Below the pieces are notes generated by a model. That model ran no database searches and had not been told where the DNA came from. It was given only the letters and a program-made list of their open reading frames with translations. Positions 38,483-47,481 of a DNA stretch of 64,000 nt are shown one piece after another (position 1 is the stretch's first letter; every line of letters starts with the position of its first letter). Location: contig NZ_JAPEOR010000001.1 in NCBI RefSeq assembly GCF_026341125.1, positions 744,001 through 808,000 of the forward strand, read 5' to 3'. Origin of the DNA: Streptomyces sp. NBC_01142. Its GTDB lineage: Bacteria; Actinomycetota; Actinomycetes; Streptomycetales; Streptomycetaceae. The position numbers were made by a program, and so were the translations under genes.

Positions 38483-40345
38483 ATGAAGGCTTCGGCGCCC
38501 TGCACCTGCCGCATCACCCGCATCCCTCTGGAGAGCACCATCAGCCCGCGAGTGTCGTCACCTGTGACAGTAAAATCCCGTCCATCCACCTTTTCGGTGC
38601 CCAGACTGACCGAAGGGACGGAGCTGGTCGGCGAGTTCGAAGGCTCCGGATACCGGGAGCCTCCCCAACTGGTCCGCCGCTTCGACGGACAGGTGGTCCG
38701 TCTACCGGAATTGTTGTACCTGCTTGCCAGGCTTACCCAAATCCAGCAGCAGTCGAACGCGATTCCGCAGAGCGCCCAGCAATACTTGTCCTGGCTGTCG
38801 GACGCCTTGAGCCGGGAAACCGGCCGTGAATTCGAGCCGAGCCACATTGTCTTCCTCATTGACAAGAAGCTGGCGCCCCTGGGCGTCACCACCTACAGTG
38901 ACGGCTCGCCTCCAGAAATCACCAAGGCCAACCCATTTCTTGCGCTGCGATTCCGGAAAGCCGTTTTCTCCGAGTCCGCATCCTGGAGCATCAGCGGCCT
39001 CTTCACCTGGCTGTTCCGTCCCGTCGTGATGCTATTGGCCGTCGGCGCTTTCGTATTCTGCGAGTCCTTGCTGTTCAGCAGCAGGAGCATGGCATCCGCA
39101 CTGCAACAGGCTCTCGTGACGCCCGCCAGCATCCTGCTGGTCGTCCTTCTGACCCTGGTCTCCTCCGCCTTCCACGAGATCGGTCACGCCGCCGCGTGCC
39201 GTTCCAGCGGGGCGCGTCCGGGAGCCATGGGGTGCGGCATCTATTTGGTGTGGCCCGCTTTCTACACCGACGTCACGGACTCGTACCGGTTGGGGCGCGC
39301 AGGTCGTCTGCGGGTCGATCTCGGAGGCGTCTACTTCAACGCATTGTTCATCGTCGGCCTCAGCTTCGCGTACCTCGCGACCGGCTGGTACGTGCTGTTG
39401 GTGGCGATTTTGGCCATCAACCTCGAAATCGTTCAGCAGCTCATTCCGTCGCTCCGGTTCGACGGGTACTACATCATCTCCGACCTGGTCGGCATCCCCG
39501 ATCTGTTCAAGTACATCGGGCCGATCCTGAAACGTGCCCTGCTCCGCCGGCCGGCCGACGAGAGTCTTCTGGCCCTCAAGCGCTGGCCCCAGGTCGTCGT
39601 CACCGTCTGGGTGCTGTGCGTCGTCCCTGCCCTGGCGATCCAGCTGGGCATCCTGATCGTCCGGGTCCCGGATCTCGTCAGGACCGGCTGGCACACCGTC
39701 GGAGCGCTCGCCGGGAGTGCCACCACATCGGGCAATCCAGTGCTGGGAGTCCTCTCCGCCGGCGTCCAGATCCTGTTGCTGCTTCTCCCCGTGGCCGGCG
39801 CCGTGATCATCGTGCTGCAACTGGTGCGGGGAGCCGTCCGCTTCGTTCGCAAGCGCCTGGGCGTCACCAGCGGCAAGCACGGACGCCGCCCGCCGTACTT
39901 GTTGTGGGGCGTTGTCATCATTCTGGCTCTCGCGCTCGCCGGGCTGACCTGGGGAATCACTCGGTCGGCGCACCAGCCGGCGTACCCCGTCGGCGGGCCG
40001 CCGATGCCCAGTACGGCCGAATCGAGTTCGCCGTCCGATACCTCTGCCCCGACCTCGGAGCCCGACCGACCCGCTGCCGTCGTACCTGTGCACCGGCCCA
40101 CCCCCGCGCCCACTGTCGCTCAATCGCCCCCGCCCGCCACGGACGGCTCCCGGCCCGTCGCTCGACAGGGGACCGGGCATGACGCGCCGACGGGTGCCCC
40201 GGGCACCAGCCTGCCCCCCAGTCCCGCCACCTCCGCCCCCGAGGACAGCGGCACACCTCAACCCGAGCCGTCGAAGAGTCCGCCGTGCGCGCTACGTCTG
40301 AACAACCTCCCCGTGCTGGAAGTCATCAGCGTGTCGTGTGACTGA
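38483..40345 (+). CDS. M50-type membrane metalloprotease with possible peptide-binding N-terminal domain
   Basis: ATG 38483 is a plausible start (620 residues); the frame is open from TTG 38417 and a later start near 38550 is possible. The N-terminal ~170 residues (VRRFDGQVVRLPELLYLLAR and on) recall the PqqD/RRE-like winged domain that binds leader peptides in related M50 proteins. Then come membrane helices with the zinc motif HEIGHA (His231, Glu232, His235) and the second-half motif RFDGYYIISDL (Asp327). After about six further helices there is a Pro/Ser/Thr-rich extracytoplasmic tail ending in a 20-residue segment with two Cys (CALRLNNL to SVSCD). It probably cleaves or exports the adjacent precursor peptides; this is inferred from order and domain architecture. 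Confidence 0.8.
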   Translation: MKASAPCTCRITRIPLESTISPRVSSPVTVKSRPSTFSVPRLTEGTELVGEFEGSGYREPPQLVRRFDGQVVRLPELLYLLARLTQIQQQSNAIPQSAQQYLSWLSDALSRETGREFEPSHIVFLIDKKLAPLGVTTYSDGSPPEITKANPFLALRFRKAVFSESASWSISGLFTWLFRPVVMLLAVGAFVFCESLLFSSRSMASALQQALVTPASILLVVLLTLVSSAFHEIGHAAACRSSGARPGAMGCGIYLVWPAFYTDVTDSYRLGRAGRLRVDLGGVYFNALFIVGLSFAYLATGWYVLLVAILAINLEIVQQLIPSLRFDGYYIISDLVGIPDLFKYIGPILKRALLRRPADESLLALKRWPQVVVTVWVLCVVPALAIQLGILIVRVPDLVRTGWHTVGALAGSATTSGNPVLGVLSAGVQILLLLLPVAGAVIIVLQLVRGAVRFVRKRLGVTSGKHGRRPPYLLWGVVIILALALAGLTWGITRSAHQPAYPVGGPPMPSTAESSSPSDTSAPTSEPDRPAAVVPVHRPTPAPTVAQSPPPATDGSRPVARQGTGHDAPTGAPGTSLPPSPATSAPEDSGTPQPEPSKSPPCALRLNNLPVLEVISVSCD

Positions 40346-40349
40346 GACC

Positions 40350-40382
40350 GAGGGCCGGCCGGTCAGGGGCCGGCCGGCCCTC
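40350..40382 (+). terminator. Hairpin after the metalloprotease gene
   Basis: GAGGGCCGGCCGG (40350-40362) pairs perfectly with CCGGCCGGCCCTC (40370-40382) across a 7-base loop, starting 4 bp after the stop codon. Confidence 0.85.
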
Positions 40383-40470
40383 CGAACCGCTCTGCCCGCG
40401 CGGCCGTGGAGAACCAGGGCCGCACGGGCAGGAGTGCCGACCCGTTCGCATCAATCCGTCGCATGCGAAA

Positions 40471-40503
40471 TCGGCGGAAGGCCTGGAGGAGGCCTTCCGC
40501 CGA
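40471..40503. repeat. Perfect 13-bp inverted repeat
   Basis: TCGGCGGAAGGCC (40471-40483) and GGCCTTCCGCCGA (40491-40503) with a 7-base loop. It has no T-run and lies about 250 bp before the VKOR gene. It may be a second terminator or an operator. Confidence 0.7.
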
Positions 40504-40758
40504 CGGGACGGACCGATGTCTCCGGGTGCGCCGTGCCAACAAGGAGGCGCGACTGCCCTACGACGCGATGCGTCGCCGGCTGGAGGCGTGCACCCGGAGC
40601 ACATCTCGTGCACGGTCTGCTCGACTATTTCATCATCCCCGGGCGGCCGCCGAGCGCCATATTCATCCATTTGCCGAATCGACTCAGCGGAACCGGAGTA
40701 ATTCCCCATTGGGGCACAATGAGGGCGTCCAGCACGCAACCGAAGGTGTGAGAACGAT

Positions 40759-41400
40759 ATGACAATTACGGCAGTCGGGCGTGTGTCCGTCGAGCGCGAG
40801 AGGGGGCGGCGGGCCGAAAGAAAGAATGTCGGTGGCAGTCGTGCCTTTGCCTGGTTGCTGGTGGTCACGGGCGCGGCGGGTCTGCTGGCCGCGTGGGTCA
40901 TCACGATCGACAAGATCAAGCTGGCGGAGGACCCGACGTTCAAGCCGGGGTGCAGCCTGAACCCCATTGTGTCGTGCGGCAACATCATGACCAGCGATCA
41001 GGCGTCGGCGTTCGGGTTCCCGAACCCGATGCTGGGTCTGGTGACGTACGCGATGGTGATCGCCATCGGTGTCGGTGTTCTCGCGGGTGCCCGCTACCGC
41101 CGCTGGTTCTGGCTCGGTCTCAACGCCGGCACGTTCTTCGGTGTCGGCTTCTGCACCTGGCTCCAGTACCAGTCGCTCTACAACATCAACTCGCTGTGCC
41201 TGTGGTGCTGTCTGGCCTGGGTCGCCACGATCGTGATGTTCTGCTACGTCACCCTGCACAACATCGAGCACCGGATCATCAAGGTCCCCGAGGGCCTGCG
41301 CAACGGACTGCTGGAGTTCCACTGGATGCCGCCGGTGCTGTGGACCGGGACCATCGGGATGCTGATCCTGACCCGCTGGTGGGACTTCTGGACCAGCTGA
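40759..41400 (+). CDS. Vitamin K epoxide reductase (VKOR) family protein
   Basis: A 213-residue membrane protein with start ATG 40759 and AAGGTG upstream. It has the bacterial VKOR layout: about five helices, a loop Cys pair (Cys65 and Cys73, GCSLNPIVSCG) and the quinone-side CxxC (Cys147 and Cys150 in SLCLWCCLAW). VKOR proteins form disulfides in exported proteins, normally via a DsbA-like or fused thioredoxin partner, and pass electrons to quinone. No fused thioredoxin is present. It follows the two-Cys peptide genes and the metalloprotease, so it might oxidise those peptides. It could equally be the general housekeeping VKOR, since it has its own upstream region and terminators on both sides. 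Confidence 0.93.
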   Translation: MTITAVGRVSVERERGRRAERKNVGGSRAFAWLLVVTGAAGLLAAWVITIDKIKLAEDPTFKPGCSLNPIVSCGNIMTSDQASAFGFPNPMLGLVTYAMVIAIGVGVLAGARYRRWFWLGLNAGTFFGVGFCTWLQYQSLYNINSLCLWCCLAWVATIVMFCYVTLHNIEHRIIKVPEGLRNGLLEFHWMPPVLWTGTIGMLILTRWWDFWTS

Positions 41401-41470
41401 CCCGCACGTGACAGCGCAAGGACCCCGACGTCCTGCTCGATGTCGGGGCCCTTGCGCTGTCACGTGCGGG
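41401..41470. terminator. Very long hairpin terminator between convergent genes
   Basis: The arms are 29 bp each (41401-41429 and 41442-41470) with a single mismatch and a 12-base loop; the outer ends are CCCGCACGTGACAGCG and CGCTGTCACGTGCGGG. It begins at the base after the VKOR stop codon and faces the secreted-protein gene on the other strand, so it probably ends transcription from both sides. Confidence 0.9.
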
Positions 41471-41551
41471 ATTCAGTTGCTGCCCGAAAGGGGAGGGGCC
41501 GCGGCCGCCGAAGGCCTGCCCCTCCCCAATACGCTGCGACAGGCGGCCGAT

Positions 41552-41851
41552 TCAGTCGCCCAGTTCGACGCCGCCCAGCCGGTGGGTGACCTCGCCGACC
41601 GAATCGAGGACCTCCTGCGGCTCATCGTGCTTGGAGTCGTTCCTCTCCACCACGCTTTTCGCGGCCTTGTGCACGTCCTCGGCCATGCGATCCGGAGCCG
41701 GTGCCGAATCGAAGGGCTGTGCAAGGTCGCTGTCGAGGCTCATGACAGGCATGGCAGGCACGAGTGTCGTGCTTGCGGCGTATGCGGAGGAACTCCCGGC
41801 CATCGCAACAACGGAGCCGGCAACGATCGTGGCAACCCTCAAGTACTTCAT
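41552..41851 (-). CDS. Small secreted protein of unknown function
   Basis: Start ATG 41851 follows GGGGAAAGGGAA; the open frame extends 60 codons further without support. The 99-residue protein has a signal peptide (MKYLRVATIVAGSVVAMAGS to AYA, about residues 1-25). The mature part is about 74 residues, acidic and Asp/Val/Pro-rich, with one helical segment (AEDVHKAAKSVVER) and no Cys. It is not similar to the precursor-like peptides. No family is recognised. Confidence 0.7.
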   Translation of the reverse strand: MKYLRVATIVAGSVVAMAGSSSAYAASTTLVPAMPVMSLDSDLAQPFDSAPAPDRMAEDVHKAAKSVVERNDSKHDEPQEVLDSVGEVTHRLGGVELGD

Positions 41852-42275
41852 CTTTTCGATTCCCTTTCCCCGGTGGCGTTCGTCGCCGCCGTCGACTTGA
41901 TAACGAGCCCTGGCCGTAGGGGAAACCCCTGCTCCCAAGGGCTGTGCCGACGCCACACCAACGTAGGGATGCGGAGATTCTCGTATCATCTGCTTTGTGG
42001 CCGAACGCCTTTGCATACTTCGGGTGTTCACATGCCGTGGCGGTCATCCTGACACCTCCCGCGCGCGGTCGGCGGTGAGCTGTGTGAGATCACCGGATGG
42101 GCTATTCCAGAAATGCACCGGTCCGATGTCCAGCAGGCAGTAGCGGGATGGGGAGACCGGTGTATTCGGGTGACCTCCAGATGGCGGTACGAGCGAGTCT
42201 GACGTGATTTCCAACTATCTTTCTGACACGGTGCACTCCTGTTGTGTCACGTTGATCGACCATGGAGAGCAACTC

Positions 42276-43367
42276 ATGTCGAAGTCGGTGGGATTCACCA
42301 CGCGCGGGGTCCTGGGCGCAATGGTCTGCCTGGCGCTCACGGTCGCTCCAATTCCGGCCACGGCTGCCCCGGCCGCACCGGAATCATCCAGAATTCCATT
42401 CAAGCAGCGCTACCGGGCCACGTACCACGGGGGCATCGTCCGGGCCGCCAACTCCGCGATCACCTGCCGGTCGCCGAAATCCTCCGCGGCCGCTTCGTGT
42501 TCCGCCGTCAAGAAGGGCGCCGCAGGTGCCAACAGTGACTTCGACATGTTCTATGTCGACGTCGACGACGACCCGAACACCTACAACTCGAGCCGTGCCC
42601 AGCTGGCCGTCCCGAAGAATTCACGGGTGCGCTACGCGCGTCTGTACTGGGGCGGGAATCTGCGGGTCGGTGAGCAGAAGCCGCCCAAGGACAACGGCCG
42701 GATCCTGATCGCCGAACCGGGCGGTGAGTACAAGGAAGTCCTCGCGGACACCCGCGTCGCCCACCGTGACGCCGACGGCAGCGACGCGTTCCAGGCCTCG
42801 GCCGATGTCACCCCCCTGGTGCGCCGGAGTGGTTCGGGCCTGTACACCGTGGCCCAGATCAATGTGGCGATGGGGCATTCGAAGGTCGGCTCGTGGGGCG
42901 GCTGGACGCTTGTCGTCGCGTACGAGAACAGCCGGGAACCGAAGCGCCACCTAGCGATCTGGGACGGCTTCGAGACGCTGAATGCCGCCCGGAAGAACCA
43001 TTCCCTGACCGTGAAGGGTCTACGTATTCCGGCGAGAGCGGGCGGACGTGCCGGTTTCGTTTCGTACGACGGCGACCGCGGTCTGCGTGACGGGGCAAGC
43101 GTCCGGGCCGGAAACCGCAAGCCCGTCGCCCTCACCAACAGTGCCAACCCGGCCAATGACGCGATGAATTCCACCATCACCGATGTAAAGCGCCCCGGCA
43201 TCAAGCGACAGCCCTCGTATGTGAATACGCTCGGGTACGACTCCGACGTATTCGACATCAAGCGGGCCCTGACATCGGGCGGCGGTTCCTTGACCTTCCG
43301 GTTCAGCGCCGAAAGCCGCGGGTATTTTCTGGGCGCTCTCTTCCTGCAGGCAGACTCTCGCCGCTGA
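42276..43367 (+). CDS. DUF3344-like secreted protein
   Basis: A 363-residue exported protein with start ATG 42276 after GGAGAGC; the frame extends upstream without a site. The signal peptide ends near APIPATAAPA (about residue 33). The mature domain contains SRVRYARLYWGGNLRVG, DVTPLVRRSGSGLYTVA, WGGWTLVVAYEN, LAIWDGFETL and the closing FRFSAESRGYFLGALFLQ, the pattern of DUF3344-type surface proteins, predicted beta-rich and lectin-like. Two Cys near the N-terminus (TCRSP and SCSAV) probably pair. No function is known. It lies just upstream of the exopolysaccharide genes, and a surface role would fit both neighbours. Confidence 0.75.
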   Translation: MSKSVGFTTRGVLGAMVCLALTVAPIPATAAPAAPESSRIPFKQRYRATYHGGIVRAANSAITCRSPKSSAAASCSAVKKGAAGANSDFDMFYVDVDDDPNTYNSSRAQLAVPKNSRVRYARLYWGGNLRVGEQKPPKDNGRILIAEPGGEYKEVLADTRVAHRDADGSDAFQASADVTPLVRRSGSGLYTVAQINVAMGHSKVGSWGGWTLVVAYENSREPKRHLAIWDGFETLNAARKNHSLTVKGLRIPARAGGRAGFVSYDGDRGLRDGASVRAGNRKPVALTNSANPANDAMNSTITDVKRPGIKRQPSYVNTLGYDSDVFDIKRALTSGGGSLTFRFSAESRGYFLGALFLQADSRR

Positions 43368-43430
43368 TTCTCCGAGTCGGCGCTGCTCGCCCGAGCAAGG
43401 TCTACAGTCCACGTACGAAGAGAGCCGCAC

Positions 43431-44615
43431 GTGCCGCAAAGAAGTTGGGCTGGGAAGAGTGAACTGACGGTATTTCATCTGGTGCAACCGGTGGAAGGGG
43501 GAGTCGCACGCGTCGTCACCGACCTGGTCCGGGCCCAGGTTGCCGAGGGCTTCCGCACGGTCGTGGCCTGTCCGCCGGGCGGGGTGCTGGCGGCGGACGC
43601 CGCCGAGGCCGGCGCACGCGTGCACCCCTGGCCCGCCGTTCGCGCACCCGGCCCCCGGCTGGCCGGGGAGGTCCTGACCGCGGCCAGGCTGATCCGCCGT
43701 ACCGAGCCGCACGTGGTGCACGCGCACAGCGCCAAGGCCGGATTGGCCGCACGCCTCGCCGTACGGGGACGGGTCCCCACCGTCTTTCAGCCGCACGCCT
43801 GGTCCTTCGAGGCGGTGGAGGGGCGTGCGGCCGCGCTGGCTCTGAAGTGGGAGCGGTACGGGACCCGTTGGAGCACCCGGACCCTCTGTGTCAGTGAGAC
43901 AGAGCGCCGGGTGGGGGAGCAGGCCGGCATCGCCGCCCGCTGGTCGGTGATCCGTAACGGAGTCGATCTCCAGCACTTCGCAGGCGACGACGGAACGGCC
44001 CGCCCTGCCGCCGCCCGTGCCGTCCTGCCGATGCTGAAGCGGATCCCGCCCGAGGTACCCCTCGTGGTCTGTGTGGGCCGTCTGTGCCGGCAGAAAGGGC
44101 AGGACATTCTGCTGACGGCTTGGCCGCAGGTGACCGCGGCCGTCCCCGATGCCCGGCTGGTGCTCGTCGGGGACGGGCCCGACAGGGAGGAGCTGATACG
44201 GCTCACCCCACCGGGCGTGCTGTTCGCGGGGGCGAGCAGGGACCCGCGGCAGTGGTACCGCGCGGCGGACGTCGTCGTACTCCCGTCGCGCTGGGAGGGC
44301 ATGGCCCTGGCCCCCCTTGAGGCGATGGCCTGCGGGCGGCCGGTCGTGCTGAGCGATGTCAGCGGAGCCGGGGAGAGCCTGCCCCCCGGCCACGAGGCCT
44401 TCGGACTCGTACCGGCCGACGACCCGCCGGCCCTCGCCGCGGCACTGACCGTGCTGCTGACCAACCGCGCACTACGCGACCGTCTGGGCCGCACGGCGCG
44501 GGATCACACCAGGGCGACCTGCGACGTACGGCAGACCACCGCAGCCGTCTCCGGCCTCTACCAGGAACTTCTGAACTCGCCCCAACCCATGACGAGGAAG
44601 CGCACCGAGCGATGA
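43431..44615 (+). CDS. Glycosyltransferase, GT4 type
   Basis: A 394-residue GT-B fold enzyme starting at GTG 43431. The N-terminal domain has the family's EGGVARVV glycine-rich motif and HVVHAHSAKAGL. The C-terminal domain has VGRLCRQKGQDILL, the nucleotide-binding LVGDGPDREEL, and the donor-binding LPSRWEGMALAPLEAMACG with the EX7E glutamates. GT4 enzymes transfer a sugar from a nucleotide donor with retention, here presumably to a lipid-linked exopolysaccharide repeat on the cytoplasmic face. It is the first gene of a tightly packed plus-strand run reaching 52953. Confidence 0.92.
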   Translation: MPQRSWAGKSELTVFHLVQPVEGGVARVVTDLVRAQVAEGFRTVVACPPGGVLAADAAEAGARVHPWPAVRAPGPRLAGEVLTAARLIRRTEPHVVHAHSAKAGLAARLAVRGRVPTVFQPHAWSFEAVEGRAAALALKWERYGTRWSTRTLCVSETERRVGEQAGIAARWSVIRNGVDLQHFAGDDGTARPAAARAVLPMLKRIPPEVPLVVCVGRLCRQKGQDILLTAWPQVTAAVPDARLVLVGDGPDREELIRLTPPGVLFAGASRDPRQWYRAADVVVLPSRWEGMALAPLEAMACGRPVVLSDVSGAGESLPPGHEAFGLVPADDPPALAAALTVLLTNRALRDRLGRTARDHTRATCDVRQTTAAVSGLYQELLNSPQPMTRKRTER

Positions 44616-46117
44616 CGACGGAGAGTGCACCAGCGCCCCATACCTCCCAGGCAACAGCCGTGCATCGCTCGGCTTCCTCGATCCATCCGCCACGGAGCGT
44701 CGTCCGCCGCGGGACCGCTCCCCCCGGCCCGCACGGGATCAGCTGGCGCGGATCCGTCATGGGCCTGCCAGCCGCCGGCCTCTTCGCCGCCGACCTGCTC
44801 GCCGTGGCACTCGCCCTCTCCCTGGTGCCCGGAGTGCACTGGCCACAGCTTGCCTTCGCCCTGCTCGCCGCGGTCCTGTCGGTGCTGCACACCTACCGCG
44901 GGCTCTACCGGCCGGGCCTGTCCCCTTCCGCGCTCGGCGAACTTCCCGCGCTGCTTGGCCTGGGGTTGTTGCAGTGGTACGGCACCGCGGAAGTCCTCAC
45001 CGCATACGACTCCCGCTACGCCGTCGACGGGACGGCCCTGGCCTGCGCGATCGTCGTCCAGTCGCTGCTCGCCTGCACGGGACGGGCCGTAGTACACCTG
45101 ACGCGCCGCGCCTGCGCCGCCCGCCGGCCGCAGCCGGCTCTCGTCGTGGGCCGGGGACCGGTCGCCCAGCAGGTCACCGCCGCCCTGTACGACCACGCCG
45201 GGTACGGACTGCGGCCGGTGGGCCAGGTCGACCCCGGCCACGTAGACCCCGGCCACGTCGTACCGCAGCCGGACACCGCACAACTGCCCGTCCTCGCCAC
45301 CCCGGAGGACGTCAGCCGCGCGGTCATCCAGAACGACGTCCGGCATGCCGTCTTCACCCGGCCGCCCGAATCGGCCCCCGAAGCCGCCGCGCTCGTCGGA
45401 CTGTTCGCCGAGCACGGCTGCCGGCTGTGGCTGGTCGACGGCGGCGCGGCGGAGGGGATCACCCACCGGCGGGTGCAGGGAACCGACCACCTGTGGGGAT
45501 TCGCCGTACAGCCCCTGCACAGCGGACCCCACCAGCCGTTCGCCCGGACCGGCAAGCGGGCCATGGACGCCGTGCTCGCCGCCGCCGCCCTGCTGGTGGC
45601 CGCGCCCGTGATGGCCGTCTGCGCACTCGCCGTACGGCTCTTCGACGGGCCCGGCGTCATCTTCCGGCAGGAGCGCATCGGCCTGGACGGACGGCCCTTC
45701 GTCCTCCTGAAGTTCCGTACGCTCTGCCCCGTCGACGAGCACGAGTCCGCCACGCGCTGGAGCGTCGCCCTCGACCGGCGGATGAGCTTCACCGGCAATC
45801 TGCTGCGCCGGACCTCGCTGGACGAGCTGCCGCAGCTGTGGAACGTGCTGCGCGGCGACATGAGCCTGGTCGGACCGCGGCCCGAACGCCCCTACTTCGT
45901 CGCCAAGTTCAGCCACGCCCACCCCGGCTACCAGGCCCGTCACCGGATGCCCGTCGGCATCACGGGACTCGCCCAGGTGAACGGGTTGCGCGGTGACACC
46001 TCGATCGAGGACCGCGCCCGCTTCGACAACCACTACATCGAGACCTGGTCGCTCTGGCAGGACGTGTGCATCCTCGCGCGCACCGCCGGTTCCCTGTTCC
46101 GGTTCGGAGGCAGCTGA
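44612..46117 (+). CDS. Undecaprenyl-phosphate sugar phosphotransferase (initiating PGT)
   Basis: A 501-residue polyprenyl glycosylphosphotransferase overlapping the previous gene (ATGA). The N-terminal half has about four membrane helices and a Rossmann-like domain (LVVGRGPVAQQV). The C-terminal half is the catalytic bacterial sugar-transferase domain: KRAMDAVLAAAALL, FRQERIGLDGRPFVLLKFRT, RRTSLDELPQLWNVLRGDMS, VGPRPERP and TGLAQVNGLRG. This enzyme type loads the first sugar-phosphate onto undecaprenyl phosphate and so starts the repeat unit. The sugar cannot be told from the sequence. Confidence 0.95.
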   Translation: MTTESAPAPHTSQATAVHRSASSIHPPRSVVRRGTAPPGPHGISWRGSVMGLPAAGLFAADLLAVALALSLVPGVHWPQLAFALLAAVLSVLHTYRGLYRPGLSPSALGELPALLGLGLLQWYGTAEVLTAYDSRYAVDGTALACAIVVQSLLACTGRAVVHLTRRACAARRPQPALVVGRGPVAQQVTAALYDHAGYGLRPVGQVDPGHVDPGHVVPQPDTAQLPVLATPEDVSRAVIQNDVRHAVFTRPPESAPEAAALVGLFAEHGCRLWLVDGGAAEGITHRRVQGTDHLWGFAVQPLHSGPHQPFARTGKRAMDAVLAAAALLVAAPVMAVCALAVRLFDGPGVIFRQERIGLDGRPFVLLKFRTLCPVDEHESATRWSVALDRRMSFTGNLLRRTSLDELPQLWNVLRGDMSLVGPRPERPYFVAKFSHAHPGYQARHRMPVGITGLAQVNGLRGDTSIEDRARFDNHYIETWSLWQDVCILARTAGSLFRFGGS

Positions 46118-46119
46118 GC

Positions 46120-47481
46120 ATGACCGTCACCTGGGGCGCCGCATCCGCCGCGCCCGCAGTGCCGCGCACCCGCCCGGGACAGTGGGGGGCCGGCCGGTGG
46201 CCGCTGCTGCCACTGATGGCGACCGTGCTGCTGCTCGCGGCTCCGCTCCCGGCGATGAGCGGGGCCGGCTGGGGCGGCGTGGTGCCGGCCGATGTGGCGT
46301 CGGGCGTGCTGGTGGCCTGCTGTCTGGCGCTCGTACTGCACCGCAGGGCGCGGCCGCTGACCCCGGCGGCCGCCCTCGTTTTCGGCATCCCCGCGGTCGG
46401 TTTCGCCGTGGCCACGATCACCGCGGCCGATCCGGCGGCGGGAGTGCCGGGGTTCGTGCGCTATCTGCAGGTGTTCGTCCTGGTGCCGGTCGCGGTCGTC
46501 CTCGTGATCCGTGACGCCCAGGGCTTCCGTATCGTTACCGGGTGCCTCGTCGCACTCGCGCTGGTGCAGGGCGGGCTGGGTGTCCACCAGTACGCGACAG
46601 GCACGGGCGCCTCCTACATGGGCGCGGACATCCGGGCCGTCGGCACCTTCGGCCCCACCGACGTCATGGGTATGGCGACGGTCGTCGCATACGGACTGCT
46701 CGCGGCCACCGCCGTCGCGCTGCGTACACCCCATGGCGCGCCCCGCCGGCTGCGGCCCTGCGCGATCGCAGCCGCCGCGGCGCTGGTCGTGCCACTGGCG
46801 CTGTCCTTCAGCCGCGGCTCGTGGATCGCCACCGCGGTCGCCACCCTTGCCGTGATCCTGCTGGCCGGACTGCGCCAGGCCGTGCGCGCCCTGGTGGTCC
46901 TCGCCGCCGTGGCCGTCGTTCTCGTCGGAGGCCTCGGCATCGGTTCCCAGATGATCTCCGAGCGGCTCAGCAGCATCACCCAGGTCGCCGAGACGCCCGA
47001 CCAGTCGGTCACCGACAGGTACACGATGTGGGCCGCGGCGGCGAGCATGTGGCGCGAGGAGCCCGTGACCGGAGTCGGCCTCAAGGGCTACCCCGCCCAC
47101 CGCGACGGGCACGTGTCGATCGGGCTCTCGGCGGGCAGCAACACGGCGGGCGCGGGCCGCGCCTTCCAGAAGCAGCCGCTGCTCTCGCCGCACAACATGT
47201 ATCTCCTCGTGCTCAGCGAGCAGGGGCTCATCGGGGTCACCGCGTTCGTCGGCAGCTGGGCGGCCGTGCTGACCGGCGGAGTGCGCCGGATGGTCCGCGC
47301 GAGGCGGCGGCGCGAGGCGGCGGCCGACTGCGGACTCGTGGCCGTCGGCCTGATGCTCTGGCAGACGATCGACTTCCTGTACGCGGACATCGGCGGTCCG
47401 TCGACGGTTCTGACCGGGGTCGTGCTGGGCCTCGGGGCGTGGTGGGCGCTGGCGGATCCGGACGGGGCGAGCGCTGCGTGA
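46120..47481 (+). CDS. O-antigen ligase/polymerase (Wzy/WaaL-like) membrane protein
   Basis: A 453-residue protein with start ATG 46120, 2 bp after the previous gene and a GGAGG within it. It has about ten to twelve membrane helices and the ligase-family stretches ALSFSRGSWIATAVATL and, after a long outer loop, SPHNMYLLVLSEQGLIGV (the conserved H-N-x-x-L motif). Such proteins polymerise or transfer lipid-linked repeats outside the membrane. Together with the flippase and Wzz-like gene it suggests a Wzx/Wzy-type exopolysaccharide pathway. The stop overlaps the next gene's GTG. Confidence 0.9.
   Translation: MTVTWGAASAAPAVPRTRPGQWGAGRWPLLPLMATVLLLAAPLPAMSGAGWGGVVPADVASGVLVACCLALVLHRRARPLTPAAALVFGIPAVGFAVATITAADPAAGVPGFVRYLQVFVLVPVAVVLVIRDAQGFRIVTGCLVALALVQGGLGVHQYATGTGASYMGADIRAVGTFGPTDVMGMATVVAYGLLAATAVALRTPHGAPRRLRPCAIAAAAALVVPLALSFSRGSWIATAVATLAVILLAGLRQAVRALVVLAAVAVVLVGGLGIGSQMISERLSSITQVAETPDQSVTDRYTMWAAAASMWREEPVTGVGLKGYPAHRDGHVSIGLSAGSNTAGAGRAFQKQPLLSPHNMYLLVLSEQGLIGVTAFVGSWAAVLTGGVRRMVRARRRREAAADCGLVAVGLMLWQTIDFLYADIGGPSTVLTGVVLGLGAWWALADPDGASAA

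Larger units (their letters stand above)
40346..40758. other. Gap between metalloprotease and VKOR genes with two strong hairpins
   Basis: About 410 bp without a supported gene. It starts with the terminator-like hairpin at 40350-40382 and contains a second perfect inverted repeat at 40471-40503. The last ~100 bp are less GC-rich and presumably carry the VKOR promoter. Small open frames here have no ribosome-binding sites. Confidence 0.6.
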
